From Vescimonas coprocola (GTDB lineage Bacteria > Bacillota > Clostridia > Oscillospirales > Oscillospiraceae): a DNA stretch of 64,000 nucleotides. The notes beneath the pieces are model-generated. The model ran no database searches. It was given only the letters and a program-made list of their open reading frames with translations, and was not told the DNA's origin. Shown here in pieces: positions 8,814-17,354 of this stretch. The stretch lies in assembly GCF_018408575.1 (NCBI RefSeq), contig NZ_AP023418.1, forward strand, positions 1 through 64,000. Direction: 5' to 3'. The position numbers and the translations under genes are program-made. The first letter of the stretch is position 1; each line of letters opens with the position of its first letter.

Positions 8814-9459
8814 ACAGAGGGACATTGATTTTCCGCATATCCTCCCAGGCGATCTGGATATCCTCCCGGAGGCCCAAAAGACCCTTCTCCAGATCCCGGT
8901 CCCGCAGGGCCTCATAGATCATGGTGTGGCTGACAATGGAGTTGTTGTCGCTGGACTGATCGTAGAAGATCATGTAGGTGTTGATCTTGTTGTACAGCTC
9001 GTTGAGATACTTCTCATAGTACTTGTTGGCGGAGGCCTCCACCACCAACCAGTGGAATGTGTGGTTCAAGGTCACATATTCCTGCCGGGAATAGTGTTGG
9101 GTCAGCACCTCCTGGGCCTTGAGATTCTCCTCCATGGCCCGCAGCTGGGCCTCGGTGCGGTGGCGGATGGCGTCCTCCAGCATCCCGTGCTCCAGCACCT
9201 CACGGACCCGATATACCTGCCGCAGATCCTCCTCGCTGGGCTTGGCCACAAAGGCCCCCCGGTTGGGGATCATCTCCACCAGTCCCTCGTATTTCAGCCG
9301 CAGCAGCGCCGGACGGATGGAGGTGCGGCTGGTGCCGGTCTCCCGGATGATGTCGTCCTCGATGATGCGGTTGCCGGGGAACATGGATTTGCCTATGATC
9401 TGATTCTTCACGTACTGGTATACGATATCCTGCGGCTTTGCCTTCTTCATAACTTCCAT
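8812..9459 (-). CDS. GntR-family regulator with FCD domain (2)
   Basis: 215-aa paralogue of the regulator at 7110: N-terminal winged HTH (recognition segment SRTSIRPAL) and C-terminal FCD domain. The two HTHs are similar enough that they may read the same DNA motif, and differ more in the ligand domain. Upstream lie a degenerate palindrome AACTATACAA (9520-9529) and an exact TGTATACA (9611-9618), consistent with autoregulation. It is convergent with the DMT permease. The effector is unknown. Confidence 0.88.
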   Translation of the reverse strand: MEVMKKAKPQDIVYQYVKNQIIGKSMFPGNRIIEDDIIRETGTSRTSIRPALLRLKYEGLVEMIPNRGAFVAKPSEEDLRQVYRVREVLEHGMLEDAIRHRTEAQLRAMEENLKAQEVLTQHYSRQEYVTLNHTFHWLVVEASANKYYEKYLNELYNKINTYMIFYDQSSDNNSIVSHTMIYEALRDRDLEKGLLGLREDIQIAWEDMRKINVPL

Positions 9460-9519
9460 CCCTCATCTCCCTGTCTGTGTGTATCCCGGAGGGACAAAAA
9501 CGCAGAACATAGGTATTTT

Positions 9520-9529
9520 AACTATACAA
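9520..9529. promoter_or_regulatory. Degenerate operator-like site near gntR (2)
   Basis: AACTATACAA matches the TTGTATACAA palindrome at 8 of 10 positions. It lies about 60 bases upstream of the gntR start, next to a minus-strand TATAAT (rc of 9530-9535). Confidence 0.4.
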
Positions 9530-9610
9530 TTATACCGCAACTTTCCGGGAGAATCTACTATTTTTATGAATCTTAATAAAATTTTTGAAGAAATCTTTCA
9601 AATAGCGTCC

Positions 9611-9618
9611 TGTATACA
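9611..9618. promoter_or_regulatory. TGTATACA site upstream of gntR (2)
   Basis: Exact 8-base palindrome in the gap between gntR (2) and the convergent end of the next gene. It is about 150 bases from the gntR start, so if functional it acts from a distance or belongs to an upstream promoter I cannot identify. Confidence 0.4.
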
Positions 9619-9643
9619 TCCGCGAAAGCGATCGGTTCGCAAG

Positions 9644-9682
9644 AAAAGCAGCGGAAAAGACGGGCCGTTCCGCTGCTTTTTT
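9644..9682 (-). terminator. Terminator of the hypothetical gene at 9705
   Basis: 13-base perfect arms (9644-9656, 9668-9680). It has a T run on the plus strand and TTTTCTT on the minus strand, so it could work both ways. The only gene running into it is the minus-strand gene ending at 9705. Confidence 0.75.
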
Positions 9683-9704
9683 CCATGATTTGCCACTGCC
9701 GGGC

Positions 9705-10490
9705 TCAGCCGTTCTCCTCCGGAGCCTCACTGCCCTCGGAGGTCGTCTCCGGCTCCTGAGGCGTGTTTTTTTCTTCATCCGGGGTTTGTGCAGGCGCTGC
9801 GGCGGCATCGCTCTGTTCGCCGCTGCCGGACACGGGAGCCTCCCCCAGACCGAACAGCCAGCGGCTGTACAGATCCTCGGTGTTCTGCTGCTGCAGACAT
9901 ACCCGGATGGCGTCGTAGCCGAAGCCGCCGTGGTCAAACAGCTGGCTCATGAACTTCCGCAGCCGCAGATACCGGCCCTCCACGGCGCCGGTCTGGCGCA
10001 CCTGAGCGGCGGCGGCAAGATAGCTGACGGCCACGTCCCCGGCCAACTGCTCCAGCTGACTGCTCTTGCCGGTGACGGTGACGCTGCCGGGCAGCTGCAT
10101 GGGGGTATACCACTCCACCGGCGTTTCCTGTACGGCGGTGCCGGACTGCTCCGCCATCCCACCCAAGGACGCAAAGCGTCCGGCGGCGGTCTTGTCCTTC
10201 ATCACGTCCAACACATGGACCTGCAGCATCCGGCGGCCAAACAGCGCCATGTACTGGATCACCAGCACCGGGATATCCTTCACGCAGGAGTTGATGACCA
10301 GCATATCCCGCCGCATCAGCCCCGCCATGCCACGGGATTCCAGCAGGGACAGGCTGCCCCAGTCCTCCACGGCATAGCTGTGGACGCTGATTTTCATCAT
10401 CTTCCCTTTGAAGTGGGAAAATTCCCCCACATCCTGCTCCGTCAGAGCCGCAGCGCCCTTCAGACGCTCCATCAATTTTCTGGGATCCAT
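9705..10490 (-). CDS. Hypothetical protein with acidic, disordered C-terminus
   Basis: 261 aa, not recognised. Residues 1 to about 215 look like a folded, mixed alpha/beta soluble domain with no signal peptide or membrane segment. The last 45 residues are rich in Glu, Ala, Pro and Thr and probably disordered. The start is set at 10490, preceded by a GAAAGGA-type site; the extra 25 upstream codons are Arg/Lys/Pro-rich leader-like sequence. It is alone on its strand between gntR (2) and the permease-selA operon, with its own terminator. Confidence 0.7.
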   Translation of the reverse strand: MDPRKLMERLKGAAALTEQDVGEFSHFKGKMMKISVHSYAVEDWGSLSLLESRGMAGLMRRDMLVINSCVKDIPVLVIQYMALFGRRMLQVHVLDVMKDKTAAGRFASLGGMAEQSGTAVQETPVEWYTPMQLPGSVTVTGKSSQLEQLAGDVAVSYLAAAAQVRQTGAVEGRYLRLRKFMSQLFDHGGFGYDAIRVCLQQQNTEDLYSRWLFGLGEAPVSGSGEQSDAAAAPAQTPDEEKNTPQEPETTSEGSEAPEENG

Positions 10491-10607
10491 AGCGTTTCGT
10501 CCTTTCTTTGGCCGGACTTTGGGTCGGCCCCGTGGTGATTTTCGGTATTTCCCTGTATTATACACAGCTTTTTCCCATTATGCAACGAGATTCTTTTCTG
10601 CAGGGGC

Positions 10608-10645
10608 TTGTTTTATCAAAAAGATATGTTAAAATCGTGTATACC
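10608..10645 (+). promoter_or_regulatory. Promoter of the permease-selA-selB operon with degenerate operator
   Basis: TTGTTT (10608-10613), 16-base spacer, TAAAAT (10630-10635), then GTGTATACCA (10637-10646), one mismatch from TGTATACA, at about +3 to +10. The tRNA-Sec promoter has the palindrome in the same place relative to its -10. Confidence 0.5.
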
Positions 10646-10696
10646 AAAGATAGAAGCCCTTCTCTGCAAAAAACGATATGGAAGAGGATGATCCCT

Positions 10697-11653
10697 GTGG
10701 GTAAAATGAGTTGGCGTGAGATCAGCGCCATGCTGGGCTCCTGCTGCAGCTCCATGCTGTTCGGCCTGAGCTTTATGTTCACCAAGCGCATCGTGGGTAC
10801 GGTGCCGGCATTTTCCCTTTTGAGCTGGCGCTTTCTCATGGGCGCTGTGGCCATGTCCCTGTGCGCCCTGCTGGGCGTTGTCCATATCGACTATAAGACC
10901 AAGAAGCCGTGGCCGCTGCTGCGGATGACCCTGTACCTTCCGGCGGCCTACTTCATCTTCGAGACGTATGGCATCGAGTTGACCTCCGCATCCGAGAGCG
11001 GCACCATCATCGCCTGCATCCCCATCTTCACGGTGCTGGCCTCGGCGCTGTTCCTCCACGAGATGCCCAGTAAATTTCAGGTGGGCGGCGTCCTGCTGTC
11101 CACTGTGGGCATCGTCATCATCACTTTGCTGAAGGGGACCAGCCCCACCTTCAACCCCTTGGGCTATGTGCTGCTGTTCGGGGCCGTGTTCAGCGACGTC
11201 ATTTATTTCATCCACAACCGCCAGCTGACGGCCTATACCCCCGTGGAGAAGACCTATTTCATGTGCCTGACGGGGGCGGTGTTCTTCACCGTCTGCGCCT
11301 TGGTGTATAACGGCGTCCACGGAACGGTGACGGAGTATCTGACCCTGCCCTTTACCAGCGGCAGCTTTCTGACCTCCTGCCTGTATCTGGGCATCGGCTG
11401 CACCACGCTGGCCTTTCTGCTGACCAACCGCTCCGTCACCATCATCGGCCCCACCCGCACCTCTGCCTTCTCCGGCCTGACCACCGTGATCTCTGTGGTC
11501 AGCGGCGTGGTGTTCCTCCATGAGCCCTTCTCCCTGCTGCAGGGGCTGGCCACGGCGCTGGTGCTGGCGGGCATCTACTGCGTCAATATCCTCCATTCCA
11601 TCTACACCGCCCGCCGACAGGCGGCTGCCGAACAAAAGGAGCAAACCGTATGA
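10697..11653 (+). CDS. EamA/DMT-family permease, overlapping selA
   Basis: 318-aa membrane protein with about ten helices arranged as two EamA repeats; no close relative of the permease at 7835 beyond the superfamily. GTG at 10697 is preferred (GAGG 9 bases upstream); ATG at 10688 or 10706 are alternatives. Its stop overlaps the selA start by four bases (ATGA at 11650-11653), so permease, selA and selB are translationally coupled. That linkage hints at a role in selenium or cysteine/serine handling, or in the amino-acid pathway that the selenoproteins serve. Substrate is not shown by sequence. Confidence 0.82.
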   Translation: MGKMSWREISAMLGSCCSSMLFGLSFMFTKRIVGTVPAFSLLSWRFLMGAVAMSLCALLGVVHIDYKTKKPWPLLRMTLYLPAAYFIFETYGIELTSASESGTIIACIPIFTVLASALFLHEMPSKFQVGGVLLSTVGIVIITLLKGTSPTFNPLGYVLLFGAVFSDVIYFIHNRQLTAYTPVEKTYFMCLTGAVFFTVCALVYNGVHGTVTEYLTLPFTSGSFLTSCLYLGIGCTTLAFLLTNRSVTIIGPTRTSAFSGLTTVISVVSGVVFLHEPFSLLQGLATALVLAGIYCVNILHSIYTARRQAAAEQKEQTV

Positions 11654-13029
11654 ATGAGCTGCTGCGAGCCATCCCCAAAGTGACCGAGCTATATGATCTG
11701 CCGGAGGTGTCCGACCTGCGGGAGCACTACGCTCCCTCCTCCGTGACGGAGTGGATCCGTACCGTGCTGGAGCAGCTGCGCTCCGCCATCCTCAGCGGTG
11801 AGGTGACGACCCTCCCCACGCTGGAGGAGTTGGGTGACCGGATCTGCCGGGTGGCGGCACGGGAGTCCCTGCCGTCTCTGCGGCCGGTCATCAACGCCAC
11901 CGGCGTCATTCTCCATACCAATCTGGGCCGTGGCTGCCTGTCCGACCGGGCGGCGGACGCCGTATACGACATCGCACGGGGCTATTCCACGCTGGAGTAT
12001 AACGTGGAGGCGGGCCATCGGGGAAGCCGCCACGACCATGTGGAAAAGCTGCTGTGCCGTCTCACCGGCGCCGAGAGTGCCATGGTGGTCAATAACAATG
12101 CCGCCGCCGTCATGCTGATCCTCAGCACCTTGGCCCAGGGGGGCGAGGTCATCACCTCCCGCGGGGAGCTGGTGGAGATCGGCGGTTCCTTCCGGGTGCC
12201 GGATATCATGGAGCTGTGCGGCTGCCATCTCCGGGAGGTAGGCACCACCAATAAGACGCACCTCTCTGACTATGAACGGGCCATCGGGGAGCAGACCCGT
12301 GCGCTGCTGAAGGTGCATACCAGCAACTACCGCATTGTGGGCTTTACCGAGTCCCTGCCTCTGAGCGACATCGTGGCCCTGGGCTGCCGCACCGGTCTGC
12401 CGGTGGTGGAGGATCTGGGCAGCGGCTCACTGGTGGATCTGGAGCACTACGGCATCCACGACGAGCCCACGGTGCAAAACAGCATCCGGGCCGGGGTGGA
12501 TGTGGTGAGCTTCAGCGGTGATAAGCTGCTGGGCGGGCCGCAGGCCGGTATTATTTTGGGAAAGAAGCCGTACATCGACCGGATGAAGCGCCACCCGCTG
12601 GCCCGTGCCATCCGGGTAGATAAAATGACCATCGCCGCCCTGTGGGCCACCCTCACCACCTATCAGGACCTGCACCGGGCGGAGCAGGAGATCCCCACGC
12701 TGGCCATGCTGGCCGTCTCCGGGGAGGATCTGCGGGCCTCTGCGGCCCAGCTGTGCGCCCTGCTGAAGGAGCGGGGCGTGGCGGCGGAGGTAGTGGCCCA
12801 GTCCGGGCCGGTGGGCGGCGGCTCCGTCCCCACCCAGCTGCTGCCCACCTTTGCCGTGGCCCTTCCGGCGGACAAGCTGTCCCCCAATCAGGCGGAGCAG
12901 GCTCTGCGCTGCCGGGAAAAGCCCATCATCGGCCGCATCACCGAGGGTCGGCTGCTGCTGGACGTGCGGACCATCTTCCCGGAGGACATGGAGTATATCG
13001 CTGACACGGCGGCGGAGGTGCTGGCATGA
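11650..13029 (+). CDS. selA: L-seryl-tRNA(Sec) selenium transferase
   Basis: 459-aa PLP enzyme that converts Ser-tRNA(Sec) to Sec-tRNA(Sec) using selenophosphate. The PLP lysine is Lys292 in SFSGDKLLGG, followed by the PQAGII segment; RPVINATGVILHTNLGR near residue 80 is also diagnostic. Length is normal for bacterial SelA. It overlaps the upstream permease and the downstream selB by four bases each, giving a tight three-gene operon. Its products serve grdA and grdB a few kilobases downstream. selD is not in the window. Confidence 0.97.
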   Translation: MNELLRAIPKVTELYDLPEVSDLREHYAPSSVTEWIRTVLEQLRSAILSGEVTTLPTLEELGDRICRVAARESLPSLRPVINATGVILHTNLGRGCLSDRAADAVYDIARGYSTLEYNVEAGHRGSRHDHVEKLLCRLTGAESAMVVNNNAAAVMLILSTLAQGGEVITSRGELVEIGGSFRVPDIMELCGCHLREVGTTNKTHLSDYERAIGEQTRALLKVHTSNYRIVGFTESLPLSDIVALGCRTGLPVVEDLGSGSLVDLEHYGIHDEPTVQNSIRAGVDVVSFSGDKLLGGPQAGIILGKKPYIDRMKRHPLARAIRVDKMTIAALWATLTTYQDLHRAEQEIPTLAMLAVSGEDLRASAAQLCALLKERGVAAEVVAQSGPVGGGSVPTQLLPTFAVALPADKLSPNQAEQALRCREKPIIGRITEGRLLLDVRTIFPEDMEYIADTAAEVLA

Positions 13030-14936
13030 AGCACGTCATCATCGGCACCGCCGGTCATGTGGATCACGGCAAGACCATGCTCATCAAGGCCCTGACCGGT
13101 ATCGACACCGACCGCCTCATCGAGGAGAAAAAACGGGGCATTACCATCGAGCTGGGCTTTGCCCATATCGAGTTTGACGACCATACGCAGGCCGGTATCA
13201 TCGACGTGCCGGGCCACGAGAAATTCATCAAGAATATGCTGGCCGGTGCCGGCGGCATCGACCTTGCCATGCTGGTGGTGGCGGCGGACGAGGGCTTCAT
13301 GCCCCAGACCGTGGAGCATCTGGATATTCTGACCCTGTTGGGCATCCGAGACGGTGTGGTGGTCATCACCAAGACCGATATGGTGGATGAGGAGTGGGTG
13401 GAAATTGTCCGGGAGGACATCGCCGCCCACGTCAAGGGGACATTTTTAGAGGGCAAACCTGTCCTGCCGGTGTCCGCTTATACCGGTCAGGGCATCCCGG
13501 AGCTGAAAAAGGAGCTTCAGCAGCGGGTGAGCCGGGTGGCCGTCCGCAACGAGCAGATCCCCTTCCGCCTGCCGGTGGACCGGGTGTTCTCCAAGGACGG
13601 CTTCGGCACCGTGGTCACCGGCACCATGATCGAGGGAAACCTCTCCGTAGGTGACCCGGTGGAGCTGATGCCCTCCGGCCAGCGGGCCAAGGTCCGCACT
13701 CTGCAGGTCCACAACCACTCGGTGGAGCAGGCCTACGCCGGGCAGCGGGTGGCGGTAAATCTGGCGGGCCTGCGGCGGGATGCCGTGGTGCGGGGCGATA
13801 CCCTCTGCAAGCCCGATACCCTGCGCCTGTCCCGGATGCTGGACGTGCGCCTGACCGATCTGAAGGATTCCCACCGCATCATCGAGAACGGCTCCCCGGT
13901 ACACTTCTACCACGGGGCTGCCGCCCATATCGCAAAGGTGGTGCTGCTGGAGCAGGATACGCTGGAGCCGGGCCAGTCCGGCTTTGCCCAACTGCGCTTT
14001 ACGGAGCCGGTGGCGGTGAAGCGGGGAGACCGCTTCGTCACCCGGTTCTACTCCCCCATGGAGACCATCGGCGGCGGCGTCATTCTGGATGACTGCCCGC
14101 CCCGCCATAAGCGGCATCAGCCGGAGGTGATCCGGGCCCTGACCATCCGGGAGGGCGGTTCCGCCGGCGCCCAGCTGCAGCAGCTGGTGGAGGAGTATGG
14201 CTACGCCCTGCCCACGGCCCAAACGCTGGCCCAGCGTCAGAGTATGCCGGAGGAGGAGATGGTGCAGTCACTGGAGGATCTGGTGAACAGCGGCGCTCTG
14301 CTGGAGATCCTGCCCCGACGCTATCTGGCAGCCCCTTTATACCGGAAGGCCTGCCGGTCGGTGGAGCAGGTGCTGGCGGAGTATCACAAGGCCAACCCCC
14401 TCCATGCAGGCATGAAGGTAGCGGCCCTGCGGCAGAAGGCCCTCCGGGGAGCAGAGCTGAAGGAGGCCGACGCCATCCTTACCGCCATGCTCCGGGGCGG
14501 CACCGTCACTGCCATTGCCGACCGCTGCGCCCTGCCGGACTTCCGGGTGGTGCTCACCAAGCGCCAAACGGCCCTGCGCCAAAAGCTGCTGGACAGCTAC
14601 CGTAAGTCCGGTCGGGAGGTCCCCTTTGTGGACGATCTCTACGCCTCTTTCCCAAACAACGAGCGGGACGACTGCAAAAAGGTGCTGGAGAACCTGGTGT
14701 CCTGCGGCGAGCTGGTGATGCTGACGCCCCAGCTGTTTTACCACAAGGATGTCTATGAGGAGGTCTGCGCCCTGACCCGTGATTTCTTTGAGGGCCACCC
14801 CGCCTTTACGCTGGCGGAGTACCGGGACCTGCTGGGGACCTCCCGGAAATATGCGCTGGCCATTCTGGAATTTTTCGACAAGACCAAGGTGACCAAAATG
14901 GTGGGCGACCACCGGGAGGTCATCGGCTCCCTGTGA
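13026..14936 (+). CDS. selB: Selenocysteine-specific elongation factor
   Basis: 636-aa translation factor that delivers Sec-tRNA(Sec) to in-frame UGA codons next to an mRNA SECIS hairpin. Domains: GTPase at residues 1-170 (P-loop GHVDHGKT, switch [14 protein letters not shown]), two beta-barrels to about 340, then the winged-helix repeats that bind SECIS RNA in the C-terminal half. Length is normal. It ends 123 bases before tRNA-Sec. That gap holds the tRNA promoter but I see no convincing selB terminator. Confidence 0.97.
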   Translation: MKHVIIGTAGHVDHGKTMLIKALTGIDTDRLIEEKKRGITIELGFAHIEFDDHTQAGIIDVPGHEKFIKNMLAGAGGIDLAMLVVAADEGFMPQTVEHLDILTLLGIRDGVVVITKTDMVDEEWVEIVREDIAAHVKGTFLEGKPVLPVSAYTGQGIPELKKELQQRVSRVAVRNEQIPFRLPVDRVFSKDGFGTVVTGTMIEGNLSVGDPVELMPSGQRAKVRTLQVHNHSVEQAYAGQRVAVNLAGLRRDAVVRGDTLCKPDTLRLSRMLDVRLTDLKDSHRIIENGSPVHFYHGAAAHIAKVVLLEQDTLEPGQSGFAQLRFTEPVAVKRGDRFVTRFYSPMETIGGGVILDDCPPRHKRHQPEVIRALTIREGGSAGAQLQQLVEEYGYALPTAQTLAQRQSMPEEEMVQSLEDLVNSGALLEILPRRYLAAPLYRKACRSVEQVLAEYHKANPLHAGMKVAALRQKALRGAELKEADAILTAMLRGGTVTAIADRCALPDFRVVLTKRQTALRQKLLDSYRKSGREVPFVDDLYASFPNNERDDCKKVLENLVSCGELVMLTPQLFYHKDVYEEVCALTRDFFEGHPAFTLAEYRDLLGTSRKYALAILEFFDKTKVTKMVGDHREVIGSL

Positions 14937-15009
14937 GCGGCGCCAGACGGAAAAATTCGTCTATAAAAAATCGGATTTTCCAATTTTGCAGAGAATTTAT
15001 CGAAAAAGC

Positions 15010-15050
15010 TTGATTTTACCCTGTGACCTGTGCTAAACTCCTGTATACAA
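15010..15050 (+). promoter_or_regulatory. Promoter of tRNA-Sec with TGTATACA palindrome
   Basis: TTGATT (15010-15015), 18-base spacer, TAAACT (15034-15039), then CTGTATACAA (15041-15050) at the expected transcription start, ten bases before the tRNA. A repressor here would switch the selenocysteine tRNA together with the glycine reductase genes. Confidence 0.55.
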
Positions 15051-15059
15051 CCGGGATAT

Positions 15060-15156
15060 GGGAGTAGATGGGTTCTGGTGTGCCCCCTGGTCTTCAAAAC
15101 CAGTGTAGGTGGTGAACAGCCGCCCTGGTGGGTTCGATTCCCACATACTTCCGCCA
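15060..15156 (+). tRNA. selC: tRNA-Sec (anticodon UCA), CCA encoded
   Basis: 97-base tRNA with UCA anticodon in loop CTTCAAA, 5-bp anticodon stem, 8-base acceptor strands (7 pairs including one G-U; the eighth position is G opposite A), a long extra arm, and the T-loop TTCGATT between GTGGG/CCCAC. The anticodon falls at the same distance from the 5' end as in E. coli selC. Discriminator G and CCA are genomic. It lies between selB and grdX. Confidence 0.93.
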
Positions 15157-15161
15157 GAAAC

Positions 15162-15184
15162 GCCCCAACGCGCAGCGTTGGGGC
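15162..15184 (+). terminator. Hairpin terminator after tRNA-Sec
   Basis: 10-base perfect arms (15162-15171, 15175-15184) with a GCA loop. The following T run is weak (CCCTTTACC). Confidence 0.65.
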
Positions 15185-15238
15185 ATCCCTTTACCCGACC
15201 GCCCGGAGGACGGCCTATGACGGAGCAGGAGGTGCGCC

Positions 15239-15607
15239 ATGTATCTGATCGTTACTAACAACCCCATGGCGGCGAAGGAGTTCGCCGGGCAGGGGGAGGT
15301 TCGCCTGTACCCGGAGGATACCTATCGGGAGATTCTGGTGCGGGCCAGAGACCTGGTGTATATAGGCCACCGGCTGTGCAACCATCCGCTGTACGGCAGT
15401 CTGCGGCCCCACGAGACGCCCTATCGCACGGTGGTACTGTCGGATCGGCCCCAGACTCCGGACGAGGAGGAGTGCCTCATCATGTCGGAGGCCATCACCC
15501 GCATCGATACCTTCACGCCGCCGGATCGGGCGAAGATGCCCCAGCGTATTCTGGAGGACTATCAGATGATCGACTGCTCTCTGGTGAGGAATACCTTCGC
15601 CTTCTGA
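15239..15607 (+). CDS. grdX: GrdX family protein
   Basis: 122-aa soluble protein that begins MYLIVTNNPMAA, the characteristic GrdX start, and regularly occurs at the head of glycine reductase gene clusters. Its biochemical role is unknown. The start at 15239 has AGGAGGTGCGCC upstream. It is followed by a strong terminator, so it is transcriptionally separate from grdE, which begins 443 bases later. Apart from the terminator and the grdE promoter, I see nothing definite in that gap: no ORF with a credible start and no recognisable glycine riboswitch. Confidence 0.88.
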   Translation: MYLIVTNNPMAAKEFAGQGEVRLYPEDTYREILVRARDLVYIGHRLCNHPLYGSLRPHETPYRTVVLSDRPQTPDEEECLIMSEAITRIDTFTPPDRAKMPQRILEDYQMIDCSLVRNTFAF

Positions 15608-15629
15608 GAGGGGCATATGAAAAACGCAG

Positions 15630-15663
15630 AACCGCCCCGGACACCTATGTGTCCGGGGCGGTT
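15630..15663 (+). terminator. Terminator of grdX
   Basis: 15-base perfect arms (15630-15644, 15649-15663) with a CTAT loop, followed by TATTTCT. Confidence 0.88.
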
Positions 15664-15914
15664 TATTTCTGCCGTGGATGGCATCCCGGCATATGCCGTC
15701 GGAACCGCAAGAGGTAATATCTAAAAAAACGATAATGAAAGAAACGGAGAAACCGGCGACAAGGAAGGTGATCCTGTGCGGTGGCAGCGGCGAAGGGAGG
15801 CGGTGAGCAGGGCGACCCGGCGGGGGTGGCAGGCGGATCCATGCGGAAAAACACACGATACAGTGAGAATAGGGCGATTTTTTGAACGAAAAGAGGACAA
15901 AATTCGCCGCTAAA

Positions 15915-15994
15915 TTGTATACAAAATTTTATTAAAAAATTTTTACATAATTTTGCTAAAAATGATTGATTTTTTGGTTTTGATGGGGTATATT
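15915..15994 (+). promoter_or_regulatory. Promoter region of the grdE operon with TTGTATACAA operator
   Basis: Perfect palindrome TTGTATACAA at 15915-15924. A conventional promoter follows: TTGATT (15966-15971), 17-base spacer, TATATT (15989-15994). Alternatively TATACA inside the palindrome is itself a -10, with a poor -35 AGGACA at 15894. In the first case the site sits near -80 and would suit an activator; in the second, a repressor. Confidence 0.6.
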
Positions 15995-16050
15995 ATAGGC
16001 AGATGCGATTGTGAAAAAGCAACGATCATAGATAGGAGGACACATCGATC

Positions 16051-17337
16051 ATGGATCTGGAACTGAGAAATGTTCAAGTAAAAGATGTCGTCCTGGGTGA
16101 CAAGAACGACCTGAAGGACGGCGTGCTGACGGTGGACGTGGAAGGGCTGAAGAAGCTCATTCTGGAGGACCCCCGTGTGACGGCCGTGAAGGTAGATCTT
16201 GCCAAGCCGGGCGAATCCTGCCGTATCCTTCCGGTGAAGGATGTGGTGGAGCCCCGTTACAAGCCGGAGGGAGAGATCTTCCCCGGTGTGTTCGGCTCCG
16301 ACGTGCCGGAGGCAGGCTCCGGCGTGACCTATGTACTCAAGGGCTGCGCCGTGGTGACCACGGGCCCCATCGTGGGCTTTCAGGAGGGCCTCATCGACAT
16401 GAGCGGCCCCGCCGCCCAGTACACGCTCTTCTCCAAGCTGAACAACGTGGTGCTGCACCTGACCAAGCGGGAGGATGTGGATCAGCACGAGCATGAGGAG
16501 GTCGTCCGCATGGCCGGGCTGAAGGCGGCCCGCTGGCTGGGTGAGGTGGCTGTGAAGGCGGAGAGCTATGATTCCGAGTTCTACCACTGGCCCACCGCCG
16601 CTGAGCGTGCCAACCAGTATCCTGACCTGCCCAAGGTGGTGTATGTGTGCAACTGCATGGCACAGGGCCTGCTGCACGATACTTACTTCTACGGCCGGGA
16701 CACCAAGCAGCTGGTACCCACCGTTGTCTCTCCCACGGAGTTCTTTGACGGTGCGATCATCAGCGGCAACTGCGTGTCCCCCGGCTCCAAGACCACGACC
16801 TATCACCACCTGAACAACGCCGTCATTAAGGCCCTGTGGGCCAAGCACGGCAAGGAGCTGAACTTCGTGGGTATCATTCTGAACCCCCTGATGGTCACCC
16901 TGAAGGAGAAGCAGCGGGACATCATGATGAGCGTCCGCATCGCCACCGAGGAGTTCGGCGCCGACGCCGCCATCATCTCTCAGGAGGGCTTCGGCAACCC
17001 CACCACCGACCTGATGCACGTTTGCCGGGGTCTGGAGAAGCGGGGCGTCAAGACCGTTATCATCACCAACGAGGACGCCGGTACCGACGGCATGTCCGAG
17101 TCTCTGCCGGATGTGGTCACCGAGGCCAACGCCATCGTGTCCACCGGCAACTCCAATGCCACCATCCTGCTGCCCAAGATGGACCGTGTTCTGGGCGAGC
17201 TGAAGGAGGTGGAGCGTGTCACCGGCGGCAATGTGGATTCCATCAAGCCCGACGGCACGCTGCTGCTGGAGATCCACGGTATCATGGGCGGACATAACCT
17301 GCAGGGTAACACCTATCTGTCCGCCACCACTGTTTGA
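16051..17337 (+). CDS. grdE: Glycine reductase protein B, GrdE proprotein
   Basis: 428-aa substrate-binding component of glycine reductase. The proprotein is known to cleave itself between Asn and Cys, leaving a pyruvoyl group that forms a Schiff base with glycine; the site here is SGN|CVSPGSK with Cys241. Length and the HEHEE and HGIMGGHN segments fit the family. AGGAGG lies 11 bases upstream of ATG. It is the first gene of grdE-grdB-trxB-trxA-grdA, followed by grdB with an 17-base gap. It works with GrdB to hand the carboxymethyl group to the selenocysteine of GrdA. Confidence 0.96.
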   Translation: MDLELRNVQVKDVVLGDKNDLKDGVLTVDVEGLKKLILEDPRVTAVKVDLAKPGESCRILPVKDVVEPRYKPEGEIFPGVFGSDVPEAGSGVTYVLKGCAVVTTGPIVGFQEGLIDMSGPAAQYTLFSKLNNVVLHLTKREDVDQHEHEEVVRMAGLKAARWLGEVAVKAESYDSEFYHWPTAAERANQYPDLPKVVYVCNCMAQGLLHDTYFYGRDTKQLVPTVVSPTEFFDGAIISGNCVSPGSKTTTYHHLNNAVIKALWAKHGKELNFVGIILNPLMVTLKEKQRDIMMSVRIATEEFGADAAIISQEGFGNPTTDLMHVCRGLEKRGVKTVIITNEDAGTDGMSESLPDVVTEANAIVSTGNSNATILLPKMDRVLGELKEVERVTGGNVDSIKPDGTLLLEIHGIMGGHNLQGNTYLSATTV

Positions 17338-17354
17338 CGAAGGAGAGGGAAAGA

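Noticed and set aside
15664-16050. Glycine riboswitch upstream of grdE
   Set aside because: I looked for the conserved aptamer segments and did not find them; only the palindrome and promoter are supported.
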